From Mycolicibacterium vulneris (GTDB lineage Bacteria; Actinomycetota; Actinomycetes; Mycobacteriales; Mycobacteriaceae), in assembly GCF_002104765.1 (NCBI RefSeq), contig NZ_NCXM01000008.1, forward strand, positions 149,214-213,213: 64,000 nt of DNA, in the 5' to 3' direction. The first letter of the stretch is position 1. Each line of letters opens with the position of its first letter. Shown here piece after piece: positions 1 to 9,282 of the stretch. Position numbers and translations under genes: made by a program. The notes beneath the pieces are model-generated. The model saw only the letters and a program-made list of their open reading frames with translations, was not told where the DNA came from and made no database searches.

Positions 1-2
1 AC

Positions 3-1037
3 GAGCATTTGGCGCCCGACGGCCGCGTGATGGAGGTGCTCTCCGAGCACCTGTGCCAGGGCTGGCTGGAGGGCTATCTGCTGACCGGGCGGCATGGGCT
101 GTTCAACTGCTACGAAGCGTTCGTGCACATCGTCGACTCGATGCTCAATCAGCACGCGAAATGGCTTGCGACCAGCCGGGAATTGCCGTGGCGCCGGCCG
201 ATCGCGTCGCTCAACTATCTGCTCAGCTCGCACGTCTGGCGTCAGGACCACAACGGCGCGTCCCATCAGGACCCCGGCTTCATCGACCTCGTCGCCAACA
301 AGCGACCGGAGCTGACCCGCGTCTACCTGCCGCCGGACGGCAACACGCTGCTTTCGGTGGCCGATCATTGCCTGCGCAGCCGGGACTACATCAACGTCAT
401 CGTCGCCGGCAAGCAGCCCGCGCTGGCCTACCTCGACATGGACGAGGCCATCGCGCACTGCACCCGCGGCCTGGGCATCTGGCCGTGGGCGAGCACGGCC
501 ACCGAGGAGCCCGACGTGGTGCTGGCCTGCGCCGGCGACATCCCCACGCTGGAGACGCTGGCCGCCGCCGACATCCTGCGCCGCGAGCTGCCGGAGCTGG
601 GCGTCCGGGTGATCAACATCGTCGACCTGATGCGGCTGCAGCCGGATTCCGAGCACCCGCACGGGCTGCCGGACCGCGAGTTCGACGCGCTGTTCACCCG
701 CGACAAGCCGGTCATCTTCGCCTACCACGGCTATCCCTGGCTGATCCACCGGCTCACCTACAGCCGCACCAACCACGCCCACCTGCATGTGCGCGGCTTC
801 AAGGAGCGCGGCACCACGACAACGCCATTCGACATGGTGATGCTGAACGACCTGGACCGCTTCCACCTGGTCATGGACGTCATCGACCGAGTGGACGGGC
901 TGGCCAGTCGCGCCGCCATGCTGCGCCAGCGGATGGTCGACGCCCGCCTCGCCGCGCGGATGTACACCCGCGAGTACGGCGAGGACGACCCGAAGATCGC
1001 CGGCTGGAACTGGGAGTCGGACTGGACGGCCGAGTGA
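3..1037 (+). CDS. xfp: Phosphoketolase, C-terminal part (5' end outside window)
   Basis: About 344 residues of the C-terminal part of a thiamine-diphosphate phosphoketolase, which cleaves xylulose-5-phosphate or fructose-6-phosphate to acetyl phosphate and an aldose phosphate in the cytoplasm. Recognisable stretches are the [15 protein letters not shown] motif, the [15 protein letters not shown] segment and the C-terminal [13 protein letters not shown] and LNDLDRFHL motifs typical of the family. Full family members are about 800 residues, so more than half the gene lies to the left of base 1. The frame is open to the window edge; an internal TTG at base 9 is not a credible start. M. tuberculosis has no homologue at this site as far as I recall. 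Confidence 0.93.
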   Translation, partial: EHLAPDGRVMEVLSEHLCQGWLEGYLLTGRHGLFNCYEAFVHIVDSMLNQHAKWLATSRELPWRRPIASLNYLLSSHVWRQDHNGASHQDPGFIDLVANKRPELTRVYLPPDGNTLLSVADHCLRSRDYINVIVAGKQPALAYLDMDEAIAHCTRGLGIWPWASTATEEPDVVLACAGDIPTLETLAAADILRRELPELGVRVINIVDLMRLQPDSEHPHGLPDREFDALFTRDKPVIFAYHGYPWLIHRLTYSRTNHAHLHVRGFKERGTTTTPFDMVMLNDLDRFHLVMDVIDRVDGLASRAAMLRQRMVDARLAARMYTREYGEDDPKIAGWNWESDWTAE

Positions 1038-1082
1038 CGCGAGTAACCCGGTCGGTCCCACCGGCGCCGGTAAACTGATCGG

Positions 1083-1844
1083 ATGCTTGACGCCACCGGG
1101 ACAGCCGACATTCGCCCCGCGGTGGCCCAGCTCTCGGCGCTGCACCGATTCCGGATCCACCTCGACATTGCCGTCGTCGTCGTGGTGCTGGTGCTGACCA
1201 ACCTGATCGCGCACTTCACCACCCCGTGGGCGAGCATCGCCACCGTCCCGGCCGCGGCCGTCGGGCTGGTCATTTTGATGCGTTGGCGGGGCCTGGGCTG
1301 GGCGGACCTCGGCCTGGGCCGCGAGCACTGGAAGCCGGGCATGGGTTATGCGCTGGCCGCCGTGGTGATCGTCGCGTCGGTGATCGCGCTGGGTGTGCTG
1401 CTGCCGGAGACCCGGCCGCTGTTCATGAACAACCGCTACGCCACGATCTCCGGGGCGATGATCGCCTCGATGGTCGTCATCCCGCTGCAGACCGTCATCC
1501 CCGAGGAGCTGGCTTTCCGGGGCGTCCTGCACGGCGCGCTCAACCGGGCCTGGGGCTTTCGCGGCGTCGCGCTCGCGGGTTCGCTGCTGTTCGGGCTGTG
1601 GCATGTCGCCACGTCGCTCGGGCTGACCAGCAGCAACGTCGGCTTCACCCGGCTGTTCGGCGGCGGAATCGTGGGCATGATGGCCGGGGTGACCGGGGCC
1701 GTGCTGGCGACCGGGGCCGCCGGATTCGTTTTCAGCTGGCTGCGCCGGCGCAGCGGCAGCTTGATCGCACCCATCGCGTTGCACTGGTCATTGAACGGGC
1801 TCGGCGCGCTCGCCGCCGCGCTGGTGTGGCACCTGTCCACCTGA
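1083..1844 (+). CDS. CPBP-family intramembrane protease-like protein (Rv1863c-like)
   Basis: A 253-residue multi-pass membrane protein of the CPBP/Abi (CAAX protease and bacteriocin-processing) family. Hydrophobic segments lie at about residues 28-45, 50-65, 88-108, 120-140 and in the last third. The family motifs are present: EExxxR (PEELAFRG, about residue 141), FGLWH (about 178) and HWSLNG near the end, so the glutamate and histidine metal ligands are intact. It is the H37Rv Rv1863c position homologue, next to adhA in convergent orientation. The ATG follows the phosphoketolase stop by 45 bases, so the two could be co-transcribed. Substrate unknown. Confidence 0.85.
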   Translation: MLDATGTADIRPAVAQLSALHRFRIHLDIAVVVVVLVLTNLIAHFTTPWASIATVPAAAVGLVILMRWRGLGWADLGLGREHWKPGMGYALAAVVIVASVIALGVLLPETRPLFMNNRYATISGAMIASMVVIPLQTVIPEELAFRGVLHGALNRAWGFRGVALAGSLLFGLWHVATSLGLTSSNVGFTRLFGGGIVGMMAGVTGAVLATGAAGFVFSWLRRRSGSLIAPIALHWSLNGLGALAAALVWHLST

Positions 1845-1851
1845 TGCCGGA

Positions 1852-2880
1852 TCAGACCAGCAGCACCGCCGCACCGGCGATGCGGCCCGCACTCAGATCC
1901 GCCAGCGCCCGATCCGCTTGCCCGAGCGGATATTCCGGCGTCGTCACCTCGATGTGGTGCTTACCCGCGAAGTCCAGGAAGGCCCGCGCGTCCGCCCGCG
2001 TGTTGGACGTGACCGATCGGACCTGGCGTTCCTGGAACAGGTGACGCTGGTAGTTCAGGGGCGGGATGTCGGACAGGTGAATCCCGGCGATCGCCAGGGT
2101 GCCGCCGCGGTCCAGCGCTTCCAGCGCGGGCAGCACCAGATCGCCCACCGGGGCAAACAAAATCGCGGCATCCAGCGGCACCGGGGGCGGGTCGGCCGCG
2201 CCCTGCGCCGACGCCGCGCCGAGTTTCAACGCCAGTTCCTGCGCCTCGGATCCGCGAGTCATCACATGCACCTCGGCGCCTTGCGCCAGCGCCACCTGCG
2301 CCGTGATGTGCGCGCTGCCGCCGAAGCCGTAGAGGCCAAGCCGGCCACCGGGCGGCAGCTCGGCGCGCTGTAGCGAGCGGTAGCCGATGATGCCCGCACA
2401 CAACAAGGGGGCCAGTTCGCTGTCGCTGTAGCCGCTCGGCAAGGGGTGGGCGAAAGCGGCCGGGACCGTGGCGAATTCGGCGTAGCCGCCGTCGGCGTCC
2501 CAGCCGGTGTAGCGGGAATCGGGGCAGAGGTTCTCGTCGCCGCGGCGGCAGTAATCGCACACGCCGCAGGTGTGGCGCAGCCAGGCGATGCCCACCCGGT
2601 CCCCCACCCGGAACTCATCGCCGGCCTGCTCACCCATCTTGATGACCTCGCCGACCACCTCGTGACCGGGAATGACCCGGTCACGGTGCACGGGCAGGTC
2701 GCCTTCGGTGACGTGCAGGTCGGTGCGGCAGACGCCGCAGGCGCGCACCGCCACCAGCAGTTCGGAGGGGCCGGGGTGTGGCACCTCGGCGGTGACCTGC
2801 TCCAGCGGGCTGGTGTTCATCGGCCCGGGCCGACGCACGCGCCAAGCGCGCATTGCCGTGGTGGTCACCGGTGGAGGCAT
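1852..2880 (-). CDS. adhA: Zinc-dependent alcohol dehydrogenase AdhA
   Basis: A 342-residue medium-chain zinc alcohol dehydrogenase (Rv1862 homologue), NAD(P)-dependent oxidation of alcohols. Catalytic-zinc motifs CGVCRTD (about residue 49) and GHEVVGEV are followed by the four-cysteine structural zinc loop ([16 protein letters not shown], about 109-124). The nucleotide site is degenerate [10 protein letters not shown] rather than strict GxGxxG, a variant common in this mycobacterial subgroup. The open frame also allows TTG three bases upstream of the chosen ATG. It is the last gene of the leftward apa to adhA group, 47 bases after the GlsB-like gene, and ends only 7 bases from the convergent CPBP gene. 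Confidence 0.92.
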   Translation of the reverse strand: MPPPVTTTAMRAWRVRRPGPMNTSPLEQVTAEVPHPGPSELLVAVRACGVCRTDLHVTEGDLPVHRDRVIPGHEVVGEVIKMGEQAGDEFRVGDRVGIAWLRHTCGVCDYCRRGDENLCPDSRYTGWDADGGYAEFATVPAAFAHPLPSGYSDSELAPLLCAGIIGYRSLQRAELPPGGRLGLYGFGGSAHITAQVALAQGAEVHVMTRGSEAQELALKLGAASAQGAADPPPVPLDAAILFAPVGDLVLPALEALDRGGTLAIAGIHLSDIPPLNYQRHLFQERQVRSVTSNTRADARAFLDFAGKHHIEVTTPEYPLGQADRALADLSAGRIAGAAVLLV

Positions 2881-2927
2881 CAATCCATCATGCCGCTAAC
2901 CACCACGGCCGCAACGGGTTAAGCCGG

Positions 2928-3230
2928 TTACGTCCTCCTGCGCACCATTCCGACGACCCAAAGCAGAAGGAGGGCTCCGAGCAGCGCCGTGAAGAAGGTG
3001 AAGATAATGCCACCACCCGCGGTGTTGACGAAGAAGCTCAGGATGAAGCCGCCGATCAGCGCGCCGACAATTCCGATGACGATGTCCATCAGGATGCCGG
3101 CACCGCTGCCCCTGATGATCCGGCTGGCGATCGCGCCTGCCAGACCGCCGATGATGATGTAGCCGATCCAGCCGACGCTGGTCAGCGTCGAGGAGCGGGC
3201 CAGATATTCGGTAGCTGCCATGACGGTCAT
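2928..3230 (-). CDS. GlsB/YeaQ/YmgE-family small membrane protein (Rv1861-like)
   Basis: A 100-residue protein with three hydrophobic glycine-rich helices (about residues 18-38, 45-65 and 72-95), the transglycosylase-associated (GlsB/YeaQ/YmgE) family; the function of the family is not settled, with stress-related roles proposed. The GWIGYIIIGGLAGAIAS and GIVGALIGGF segments are diagnostic. The ATG at 3230 has a good ribosome site (AAGGAG, 6 bases upstream); a second in-frame ATG lies three codons later. It is the positional homologue of Rv1861, between apa and adhA. Confidence 0.85.
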   Translation of the reverse strand: MTVMAATEYLARSSTLTSVGWIGYIIIGGLAGAIASRIIRGSGAGILMDIVIGIVGALIGGFILSFFVNTAGGGIIFTFFTALLGALLLLWVVGMVRRRT

Positions 3231-3257
3231 GAAAGTCTCCTTGCAATCGCTGGCAAA

Positions 3258-3276
3258 GCCCAGCTATTTGCTGGGC
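3258..3276 (-). terminator. Stem-loop downstream of apa
   Basis: A perfect 7-bp inverted repeat (GCCCAGC / GCTGGGC) with a 5-base loop, in the 147-base gap between the apa stop and the start of the GlsB-like gene. It lacks a long T run. It could end part of the apa transcript or shape the leader of the next gene. Confidence 0.4.
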
Positions 3277-3377
3277 CGTCACTTCGGTATACCCAGTTTG
3301 GGTCACGAAATGAGTGCCGAAATGGAGACGGTTGACCAGTCGGTTTCAGGTCCGAGCGTGCCGGTCGAGCGGCGCGG

Positions 3378-4475
3378 TCAGGCCGAGAACGTCTGCTGCG
3401 GTGTGGGTGTGGGCGACGGGCTGACCTCGGAGGAGGCCGGCGCGCCACCGGGAACCGGCGCGGGCGCCCCGGGCGCCGGTGCCGGCGCGGCTGGAGCCGC
3501 GGGCGCCGGTGCAGGCGCGGCCGGAGCCGCGGGCGCCGGTGCCGGCGCGCCGGGAGCCGGCGCTGTGCCCGGTGCGCCCGGCGCCGCGGGGGCTCCTGGA
3601 GCCGCCGGCGGGGCCGCGGGGGGTGTCCACGCCTGGATCGACTCAGTGAGCGCCTTGGCCGCGCCCCGGTCCACCGGGTCGTTCGAGGTTCCGAGCCACA
3701 CGACGAACCAGCGTTGGGCGGTCCCGCCGTTGGCGGAACCGATGACGCCCGTCCAGATCTGGCCGTTGGGCTTGGACGCATCGCTGAACTTGACTTCGTA
3801 GTACGACGCGCTGCCGGTGCTTCCGTTGCTCCCATTGAGCGGGGTGGTGTCCTGGTTGATCCGGGTGCCGGGATAGGGCATGAAGAACTCACCCATGTCC
3901 GAGCCCAACCGCACCGCCGCCTTGGCGTTATTGGCTTCCGCACTGGCATAGAGCTTTTGGTCCAGGCGGCCCATCACGATGCGGGTGTCGTTGGCGACCG
4001 CTGGCGGCTGGTCAGGCATCGGCGGAGGGCCGGTGACCTTGCTCAGCAGCGCCGATCCGTAGTCGAGGTGCGACGCGTCCGACTCCACCCAGCCGGCCGG
4101 CAGGACGTAGCTGAATCCCCCGACCGCGTTAGTGATCCGCCCGGCGTTCGGGTCAGCCGGCGGTGGCGGCGGCGCATTCGGGTCGACGGGGGGCGGCGGT
4201 GCCCCGTTCGGGTTGGCAGGCGGTGGTGGGACCGCATTGGGATCACCCGGTGCCGGTTGCCCATTGGGCGCCTGGGCCGCGGGTGGCGCGTTGGTCGCCG
4301 GCGCCCCCGGTGGGGCCGCGGCCGTGGTCGGCGGGACCGGGGTCGGCACCTCGGGATCGGCGCTGGAAGTCGCCGGCAACGCGATGGCGACTGCGCTGGC
4401 ACCGGTCACCGTGGTGAGCGCCAGCGTCGTCCACAGTCCTTTGCGACGGGTCGAGGTCGGTTCCACCTGCTCCAT
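3378..4475 (-). CDS. apa: Apa, alanine/proline-rich secreted glycoprotein (fibronectin attachment protein)
   Basis: A 365-residue secreted protein homologous to Apa/ModD (Rv1860; FAP in the M. avium group), a cell-surface and culture-filtrate antigen that binds fibronectin and is O-mannosylated in M. tuberculosis. A signal peptide covers residues 1 to about 38 (basic TRRKG, hydrophobic core, SSA-DPE cleavage). A proline/alanine-rich segment (about 40-110) precedes the conserved central domain (about 112-290), and a second Ala/Pro tract makes up the C-terminal 70 residues. The ATG is 110 bases after modC, hence the old name modD; no transport role is evident. Confidence 0.95.
   Translation of the reverse strand: MEQVEPTSTRRKGLWTTLALTTVTGASAVAIALPATSSADPEVPTPVPPTTAAAPPGAPATNAPPAAQAPNGQPAPGDPNAVPPPPANPNGAPPPPVDPNAPPPPPADPNAGRITNAVGGFSYVLPAGWVESDASHLDYGSALLSKVTGPPPMPDQPPAVANDTRIVMGRLDQKLYASAEANNAKAAVRLGSDMGEFFMPYPGTRINQDTTPLNGSNGSTGSASYYEVKFSDASKPNGQIWTGVIGSANGGTAQRWFVVWLGTSNDPVDRGAAKALTESIQAWTPPAAPPAAPGAPAAPGAPGTAPAPGAPAPAPAAPAAPAPAPAAPAAPAPAPGAPAPVPGGAPASSEVSPSPTPTPQQTFSA
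3481..3563 (-). repeat. 30-bp tandem repeat in apa encoding an Ala/Pro decapeptide
   Basis: Two nearly identical 30-bp units (3481-3510 and 3511-3540, differing at two positions) and a partial third copy encode the repeating [10 protein letters not shown] tract at the Apa C-terminus. Such in-frame repeats are likely to vary in copy number between strains without breaking the gene. Confidence 0.75.
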
Positions 4476-4585
4476 GGCGACGAACCTACCGTGTTACCGC
4501 TGTGACGCAAGGATGCATTGCGGACTAATGCGGTGCGGATTTACCGATGTTGCCAATGTGCAATCTTTCGGGCGCAAGACGCCGC

Positions 4586-5689
4586 TCACCGCGCGGCGGG
4601 ATACAGCGCCACCTCGTGGGCCTTGACCGAGAACCACACTCGATCCCCCGGCACCAATTGCAGCTCGGATGCGGCGTCGACGGTGATCTCCGCGGCGATT
4701 CCCGGTCCACCGTCGGGCTGCTGGACGGCGCGGACCCACACGGCCGCCCCACGGACATCCATCTCGGCCACGGTGACCTCAACGGTGTTGCGGGGGCTGC
4801 CGTGCGGGCGATCGCGATACACGGCCACGGCCGTGGGCGGGAATACCGCGATCGCATGCTGGTCCGGCGCGATCGGTTCGCCGCTCTCCGGTGGGGCCGC
4901 ATGCCAGCGGTCGCCGGATGCCGCGCGCAGCGAGCCATCACGGTCGACGGTTCCGTTCACCAGGTTGATGCCCGCGATGCGGGCCGCGAAATGACTGCGG
5001 GGTGCGGTGAGAACCTTGGGCACCGGGCCGATTTCGGCGATCGTGCCGGATTCCAACACCAGGACGCGATCGGCCAGGGTGAACACGTCCAGCAGGTCGT
5101 GGGTGACCAGGATCGCCGCGCAGCCGGTGCGGGTGATGACCTTGCGCAACACCGCCCGGATCGCCGCGGCCGCGGCGACGTCGAGCCCGGCCAGCGGTTC
5201 GTCGAGCAGCAACACGTCGGGTTCGGCCGCCAGCGCCCGGGCGATCGCGACCCGCTGGGCCTGCCCGCCGGACAGCTGTCGCGGTTTCCGGTCGGCGAAG
5301 CGTTCGGCATCCACCTCGCGCAGCCAGCGCAGAGCGGTCGCCGCCCGGGCGGCGCGGGCCGGGCGCCACCTCGCGCGCCGACTGTGCGGTCCGAAAGCGA
5401 CATTGGCGGCAACGCTCATGTGCGGGAACAGCAACGCGTCCTGCAGCAGCAGCCCGACCCGGCGGTCGTGCGTCGCCACATTTATCCCGGCCGAGGTGTC
5501 GGTCAAGACCCGGTCCCCCAGCCGTACCACCCCGTCGTCCGGACGAAGGAGCCCCGCGATGACATGCAGGACGGTGGATTTGCCCGCGCCGTTGGGGCCG
5601 AGCACCGCGAGCACCTCACCCGCGGACACGGAGAACTCCACGTCCACATGGCGATCCGCGACGGCCGCGCGCAGCTGCAATTCGCTCAT
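4586..5689 (-). CDS. modC: Molybdate ABC transporter ATP-binding protein ModC
   Basis: A 367-residue ATPase of the molybdate importer (Rv1859 homologue). Walker [10 protein letters not shown] (about residue 33), ABC signature LSGGQAQR, Walker [13 protein letters not shown] and the switch histidine (VTHDLLD) are all present. The C-terminal 130 residues form a TOBE/MOP-type domain that in ModC binds molybdate or regulates transport. The start at 5689 was chosen because it overlaps the modB stop by four bases (ATGA), a typical translationally coupled pair; a longer open frame upstream overlaps modB and is not real. Confidence 0.95.
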   Translation of the reverse strand: MSELQLRAAVADRHVDVEFSVSAGEVLAVLGPNGAGKSTVLHVIAGLLRPDDGVVRLGDRVLTDTSAGINVATHDRRVGLLLQDALLFPHMSVAANVAFGPHSRRARWRPARAARAATALRWLREVDAERFADRKPRQLSGGQAQRVAIARALAAEPDVLLLDEPLAGLDVAAAAAIRAVLRKVITRTGCAAILVTHDLLDVFTLADRVLVLESGTIAEIGPVPKVLTAPRSHFAARIAGINLVNGTVDRDGSLRAASGDRWHAAPPESGEPIAPDQHAIAVFPPTAVAVYRDRPHGSPRNTVEVTVAEMDVRGAAVWVRAVQQPDGGPGIAAEITVDAASELQLVPGDRVWFSVKAHEVALYPAAR

Positions 5690-6480
5690 GCCTGCCCGGT
5701 TCCGGTCAGCCGGCGAGTGCCCAGGCCCAAGACCACCAGGGCCGCCACCACCACCAACAGGATCGACAGCGCCACAGCGGCATTGGCGTCGGTCACGCGT
5801 TGCAGATAGATCTCCAGCGGCAGCGTGCGCGTCACCCCCTGGCGGGATCCGGCAAACGTCAGCGTGGCGCCGAATTCGCCCAGCGAGCGCGCGAAGGCCA
5901 GCACCGCCCCCGACACGACACCCGGCAACAGCAGCGGCAGGGTCACGCGCCACCAGACGACGTTCGGGCGCGCCCCCAGCGTCGCGGCCACCAGCTCGAA
6001 GTCGGCCCCGGCGGTGCGCGCGGCGCCCTCCAGGGAAATCACCAGAAACGGCAGTGAGACGAAGGTCTGGGCCAGCACCACGGCGGTGGTGCTGAACGCG
6101 ATGCTGACACCGGCGGCTTCCAGGTACCGGCCGAGCAGCCCGAGCCGGCCGAACGCGTACAGCAACGCGATTCCGCCCACCACGGGCGGCAGCACCAGTG
6201 GCAGCAGGATCAGCGGCCGCAGCAACCGGATCACGCGCGCAGTGCTGCGCGCCAGCACCAGCGCCATCGGCACCCCGAGCGCGAGGCACAGCACCGTGCT
6301 GGCGGACGCGGTCTTCAGGCTCAGCAACAACGCCGTCCGCGACGACGAGCTGCTGATCAGCGACCCGAAATGCGGCCAGTCGACCTTGACCGCGATGGCC
6401 AGCAACGGCAGCACCACGAAAATGGTGCCCACCGCAGCGGGGACATACACCCAGCGGGGCAGATCCGTCGGCCGGTGCAC
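5686..6480 (-). CDS. modB: Molybdate ABC transporter permease ModB
   Basis: A 264-residue inner-membrane permease (Rv1858 homologue) with about five or six hydrophobic helices and the EAA-type cytoplasmic loop ([20 protein letters not shown], about residues 150-170), which docks onto ModC. It forms the channel for molybdate delivered by ModA. It starts 7 bases after modA and overlaps modC by 4 bases, so modA-modB-modC is one operon read leftward. Confidence 0.95.
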   Translation of the reverse strand: MHRPTDLPRWVYVPAAVGTIFVVLPLLAIAVKVDWPHFGSLISSSSSRTALLLSLKTASASTVLCLALGVPMALVLARSTARVIRLLRPLILLPLVLPPVVGGIALLYAFGRLGLLGRYLEAAGVSIAFSTTAVVLAQTFVSLPFLVISLEGAARTAGADFELVAATLGARPNVVWWRVTLPLLLPGVVSGAVLAFARSLGEFGATLTFAGSRQGVTRTLPLEIYLQRVTDANAAVALSILLVVVAALVVLGLGTRRLTGTGQA

Positions 6481-6487
6481 GGCGCCG

Positions 6488-7267
6488 TCAGGGTTTCGCG
6501 AAGCCGGCCTGGGCCAGGATCTGCTGCCCGGTCGGCGAGGTCACCAGGCCGACGAACTTCTGCGCCTGCGCGGCCAGCGGCGCCTTCTTCAGCACACCGA
6601 TGGGATAGACGTTCACCGCGCTCGCGGCCTCCGGGAAGTTCACGGTCGCGACCTTGCCGCCGGCCGACTTAGCGTCGGTGACGTAGACCAGCGCGGCGTC
6701 GGCCTGGCCGCTGGTGACCTTGTTGAGGGCGTCGGTCACGCTGAGTTCCTCGCTGACCGGGTTGAGGCGCACCCCGGTGCTGTCCTCGACGCGGTGGGTC
6801 GCCGCCCCGCACGGCACCGGCTGCTGGCAGGTCACTACGTCGAGGCCGGGCCGAGCCAGGTCGGCGAAGGAACCGATCTTCTTCGGGTTGCCCGGCGCGG
6901 TGACGATGACCAGGGTGTTGGACGCGAAGTTCGTCGGGTTGCCGTTCAGCAGGCCGGCCCTGCCGACGGTGTCCATTTGCGCGGTGTCGGCGGACGCGAA
7001 GACGTCGGCCGTCGCGCCCTGCGTCAGCTGCGTCGCCAGGTCGGAGGAGCCGGCGAACTCGAAGTCGACACCGACGCCCGGATCCTGGTCCTTGAACCGC
7101 TGGCTGATCTGGGTGAACGACGGCTTGAGCGACGCCGCGGCGAACACCATGACCTTGCCGCCGGATGTCGAGGAGGTCTGCGAAGAGGGCGACTTCGATC
7201 CGCACCCGATCAGGCCGGCCATCAGCACCGTCGAAACCACGGTGGCCAGGATCCCGATCCGACGCAT
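6488..7267 (-). CDS. modA: Molybdate-binding lipoprotein ModA
   Basis: A 259-residue periplasmic-type solute-binding protein (Rv1857 homologue). The N-terminus is a lipoprotein signal ending in the lipobox LIGC, so Cys22 is the lipidated residue. The fold motifs [11 protein letters not shown] and [13 protein letters not shown] (oxyanion-contacting serines) and TADVFASAD match ModA. It captures molybdate at the outer face of the membrane and hands it to ModB/ModC, supplying molybdenum cofactor. First gene of modABC, divergent from the SDR-like gene at 7449. Confidence 0.95.
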   Translation of the reverse strand: MRRIGILATVVSTVLMAGLIGCGSKSPSSQTSSTSGGKVMVFAAASLKPSFTQISQRFKDQDPGVGVDFEFAGSSDLATQLTQGATADVFASADTAQMDTVGRAGLLNGNPTNFASNTLVIVTAPGNPKKIGSFADLARPGLDVVTCQQPVPCGAATHRVEDSTGVRLNPVSEELSVTDALNKVTSGQADAALVYVTDAKSAGGKVATVNFPEAASAVNVYPIGVLKKAPLAAQAQKFVGLVTSPTGQQILAQAGFAKP

Positions 7268-7365
7268 GGATGCACCCTAGCCCGCCGATGATGCGGTCCG
7301 CTCGGTAGTTGAATCGCCGCAAGAAAGTGGCGGCCGAATAGTTACGCAAATGATCCGCGCGCCGC

Positions 7366-7386
7366 GCCGGCGAAAATTTCGCCGGC
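7366..7386. promoter_or_regulatory. 21-bp palindrome in the modA / SDR divergent promoter region
   Basis: A perfect inverted repeat of two 10-base arms (GCCGGCGAAA / TTTCGCCGGC) around a single A, 63 bases upstream of the SDR-like start and 98 bases upstream of modA. It is symmetric and AT-rich at the centre, as expected for a dimeric repressor site, but could also act as an RNA hairpin. The regulator is unknown. Confidence 0.5.
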
Positions 7387-7448
7387 TAGCTACTGTCCAG
7401 TAACATATGTGGGACTGATGCCATAACGCGCGTGAACACGAGGAGGTC

Positions 7449-8126
7449 ATGGCAGTGGAGGTGCTGGTTACCGGCGGAGACACGGACCTGGGGCGCACGG
7501 TGGCCGAGAGCTTCCGCGATGACGGCCACAAAGTGACCCTCGTGGGCGCAGCGAAGAGCGAACTCGAGATCGCCGCCAAGGAGCTCGAGGTCGAGGCGAT
7601 CGTCTGCGACACCACCGACCCGGCCAGCCTCGAAGAGGCCCGTCCCCTCTTCCCGCACCATCTGGACACCATCGTCAACGTGCCGGCCCCCACCTGGGAC
7701 GCCCGCGACCCGCGCACCTATTCGATCGCCGACACGGCCGGCGCCTGGCGCAATGCCCTTGACGCGACGGTGCTTTCGGCAGTGTTGACCGTGCAGGCCG
7801 TGGGTGACCACCTGCGTTCGGGCGGCTCCATCATCAGCCTGGTGCCCGAGAACCCGCCGGCGGGCAGCGCCGACGCCGCCATCAAGGCCACGCTGTCGAA
7901 CTGGACCGCCGGGCAGGCGGGCATTTTCGGTACCCGCGGAATCACGGTCAACGTGGTGGCGAGTGGGCGCAGCGCCGAGGCCGGCTATGACGGGCTATCC
8001 CGCACCCCGGCGCCGGCGGCCGCGGAGGCCGCCCGGCTGGCGTTGTTCCTGACCACTTCGGCGGCGCGCCACATCACTGGCCAGACGCTGCACGTGAGTC
8101 ACGGCGCGCTGGCTCGTTTCGCCTGA
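7449..8126 (+). CDS. SDR-fold protein lacking the catalytic tyrosine (Rv1856c-like)
   Basis: A 225-residue protein of the short-chain dehydrogenase/reductase fold, positional homologue of Rv1856c. The N-terminal nucleotide loop reads VLVTGGDTDLG, and the SGGSIISLVPE strand and the ITVNVVASG segment align with the family, as does the C-terminal ITGQTLHVSHGAL. At the expected YxxxK site the sequence reads DAAIK, so the lysine remains but the tyrosine is missing; a classical dehydrogenase mechanism is unlikely. Start supported by GAGGAGG just upstream. Divergent from modA. Confidence 0.82.
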   Translation: MAVEVLVTGGDTDLGRTVAESFRDDGHKVTLVGAAKSELEIAAKELEVEAIVCDTTDPASLEEARPLFPHHLDTIVNVPAPTWDARDPRTYSIADTAGAWRNALDATVLSAVLTVQAVGDHLRSGGSIISLVPENPPAGSADAAIKATLSNWTAGQAGIFGTRGITVNVVASGRSAEAGYDGLSRTPAPAAAEAARLALFLTTSAARHITGQTLHVSHGALARFA

Positions 8127-8178
8127 GGCGTAGCGCACACCCTTCTCCCGGGCCGGGCCGATCGCTACGGTAAATCCC

Positions 8179-9096
8179 GTGGCTATTCGACTCGGTCTGC
8201 AGATTCCCAACTTCTCCTACGGCACCGGGGTTGAGCAACTCTTCCCCACCGTCATCGCGCAGGCCCGCGAGGCCGAATCCGCCGGATTCGATTCGGTTTT
8301 CGTGATGGACCACTTCTACCAACTACCGATGTTGGGATCGCCGGATCAGCCGATGCTGGAGGCCTACACCGCCCTGGGGGCGCTGGCGACCGCGACCGAG
8401 CGGGTGCAGCTGGGCACCTTGGTGACCGGCAATTCGTACCGCAACCCGAGTCTGCTCGCGAAGACCATCACCACGCTCGACGTGGTGAGCCAGGGCCGGG
8501 CGATCCTGGGGATCGGCACCGGCTGGTTCCAGCTCGAGCACGATCAGCTCGGCTTCGAATTCGGCACCTTCACCGACAGATTCAACCGGCTCGACGAGGC
8601 CCTGCAGATCATCCTGCCGATGATCAAGGGCGAACGGGCCACCTTCTCGGGCAAGTGGTACCAAACCAGCGAGGCGTTCGCCAATCCCCGCTTCCGGGAC
8701 CACATTCCATTGATGATCGGCGGCAGCGGCGAGAAGAAGACGATCCCGCTCGCCGCACGGCATTTCGACCACCTCAACGTGATCGCGGGTTTCGACGAGC
8801 TGCCGCGCAAGCTGGATGCGGTGCGGCGGGCCTGCGACGAGGTGGGCCGCGACCCCGCCACTCTGGAAACCAGCACGCTGACCACGGTGCTGATCGACGA
8901 AAACGCGAGCCTCGACCAGATTCCGGCCGAGATGACGCAGCGCATGGTGGTCGGCGCGCCGGATTCGGTCGCCGATCAGATCAAGGCCAAGGTGATCGAC
9001 GCGGGCATCGACGGCGTGATCATCAACCTGCCCTTCTACACACCCGGCGTCATCGAGGCGGCCGGCGCGGCGCTACGTCCGCTCGTGGGGCTCTAG
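8179..9096 (+). CDS. LLM-class F420-dependent oxidoreductase (Rv1855c-like)
   Basis: A 305-residue TIM-barrel enzyme of the luciferase-like/F420-dependent oxidoreductase family, homologue of Rv1855c. Typical features are the LGLQIPNFSY start, AREAESAGFDSVFVMDHF, the RVQLGTLVTGN strand, LGIGTGWFQLEHDQLGFEF and the PLMIGGSGEKKT loop. These enzymes use deazaflavin F420 (or FMN) for hydride transfer; the substrate cannot be told from sequence. Translation begins at GTG 8179, 52 bases after the SDR-like gene; the two may be co-transcribed. Confidence 0.88.
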   Translation: MAIRLGLQIPNFSYGTGVEQLFPTVIAQAREAESAGFDSVFVMDHFYQLPMLGSPDQPMLEAYTALGALATATERVQLGTLVTGNSYRNPSLLAKTITTLDVVSQGRAILGIGTGWFQLEHDQLGFEFGTFTDRFNRLDEALQIILPMIKGERATFSGKWYQTSEAFANPRFRDHIPLMIGGSGEKKTIPLAARHFDHLNVIAGFDELPRKLDAVRRACDEVGRDPATLETSTLTTVLIDENASLDQIPAEMTQRMVVGAPDSVADQIKAKVIDAGIDGVIINLPFYTPGVIEAAGAALRPLVGL

Positions 9097-9137
9097 GGAT
9101 TTCGGCGCCGCGGCGGGCCCGCCAGTCGCACATGATG

Positions 9138-9168
9138 AGTATCACGTTCGGCGACCAGCAGTGATACT
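9138..9168. promoter_or_regulatory. Inverted repeat in the ndh leader region
   Basis: Perfect 8-base arms AGTATCAC (9138-9145) and GTGATACT (9161-9168) separated by 15 bases. It lies 42 bases after the LLM oxidoreductase stop and 115 bases before ndh; it may be a weak terminator or a regulator site. Confidence 0.35.
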
Positions 9169-9172
9169 GGCG

Positions 9173-9190
9173 ATGTGTTTGATTACACAT
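9173..9190. promoter_or_regulatory. CRP/FNR-like palindrome upstream of ndh
   Basis: Perfect 6-base arms ATGTGT and ACACAT separated by 6 bases. The form TGTGT-N6-ACACA is one substitution per half-site from the mycobacterial CRP (Rv3676) consensus TGTGA-N6-TCACA. It lies 93 bases upstream of the ndh start. Binding by CRP or another family member is inference. Confidence 0.4.
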
Positions 9191-9282
9191 GTTGCCAGTT
9201 AGGTTTGCGGGTATCCGCCTGACTAGCGTGGTGGCTAATTACAGTCGCGCGTCCAGAAGCCCCCGTCAGGAGCAGCGGAAAC

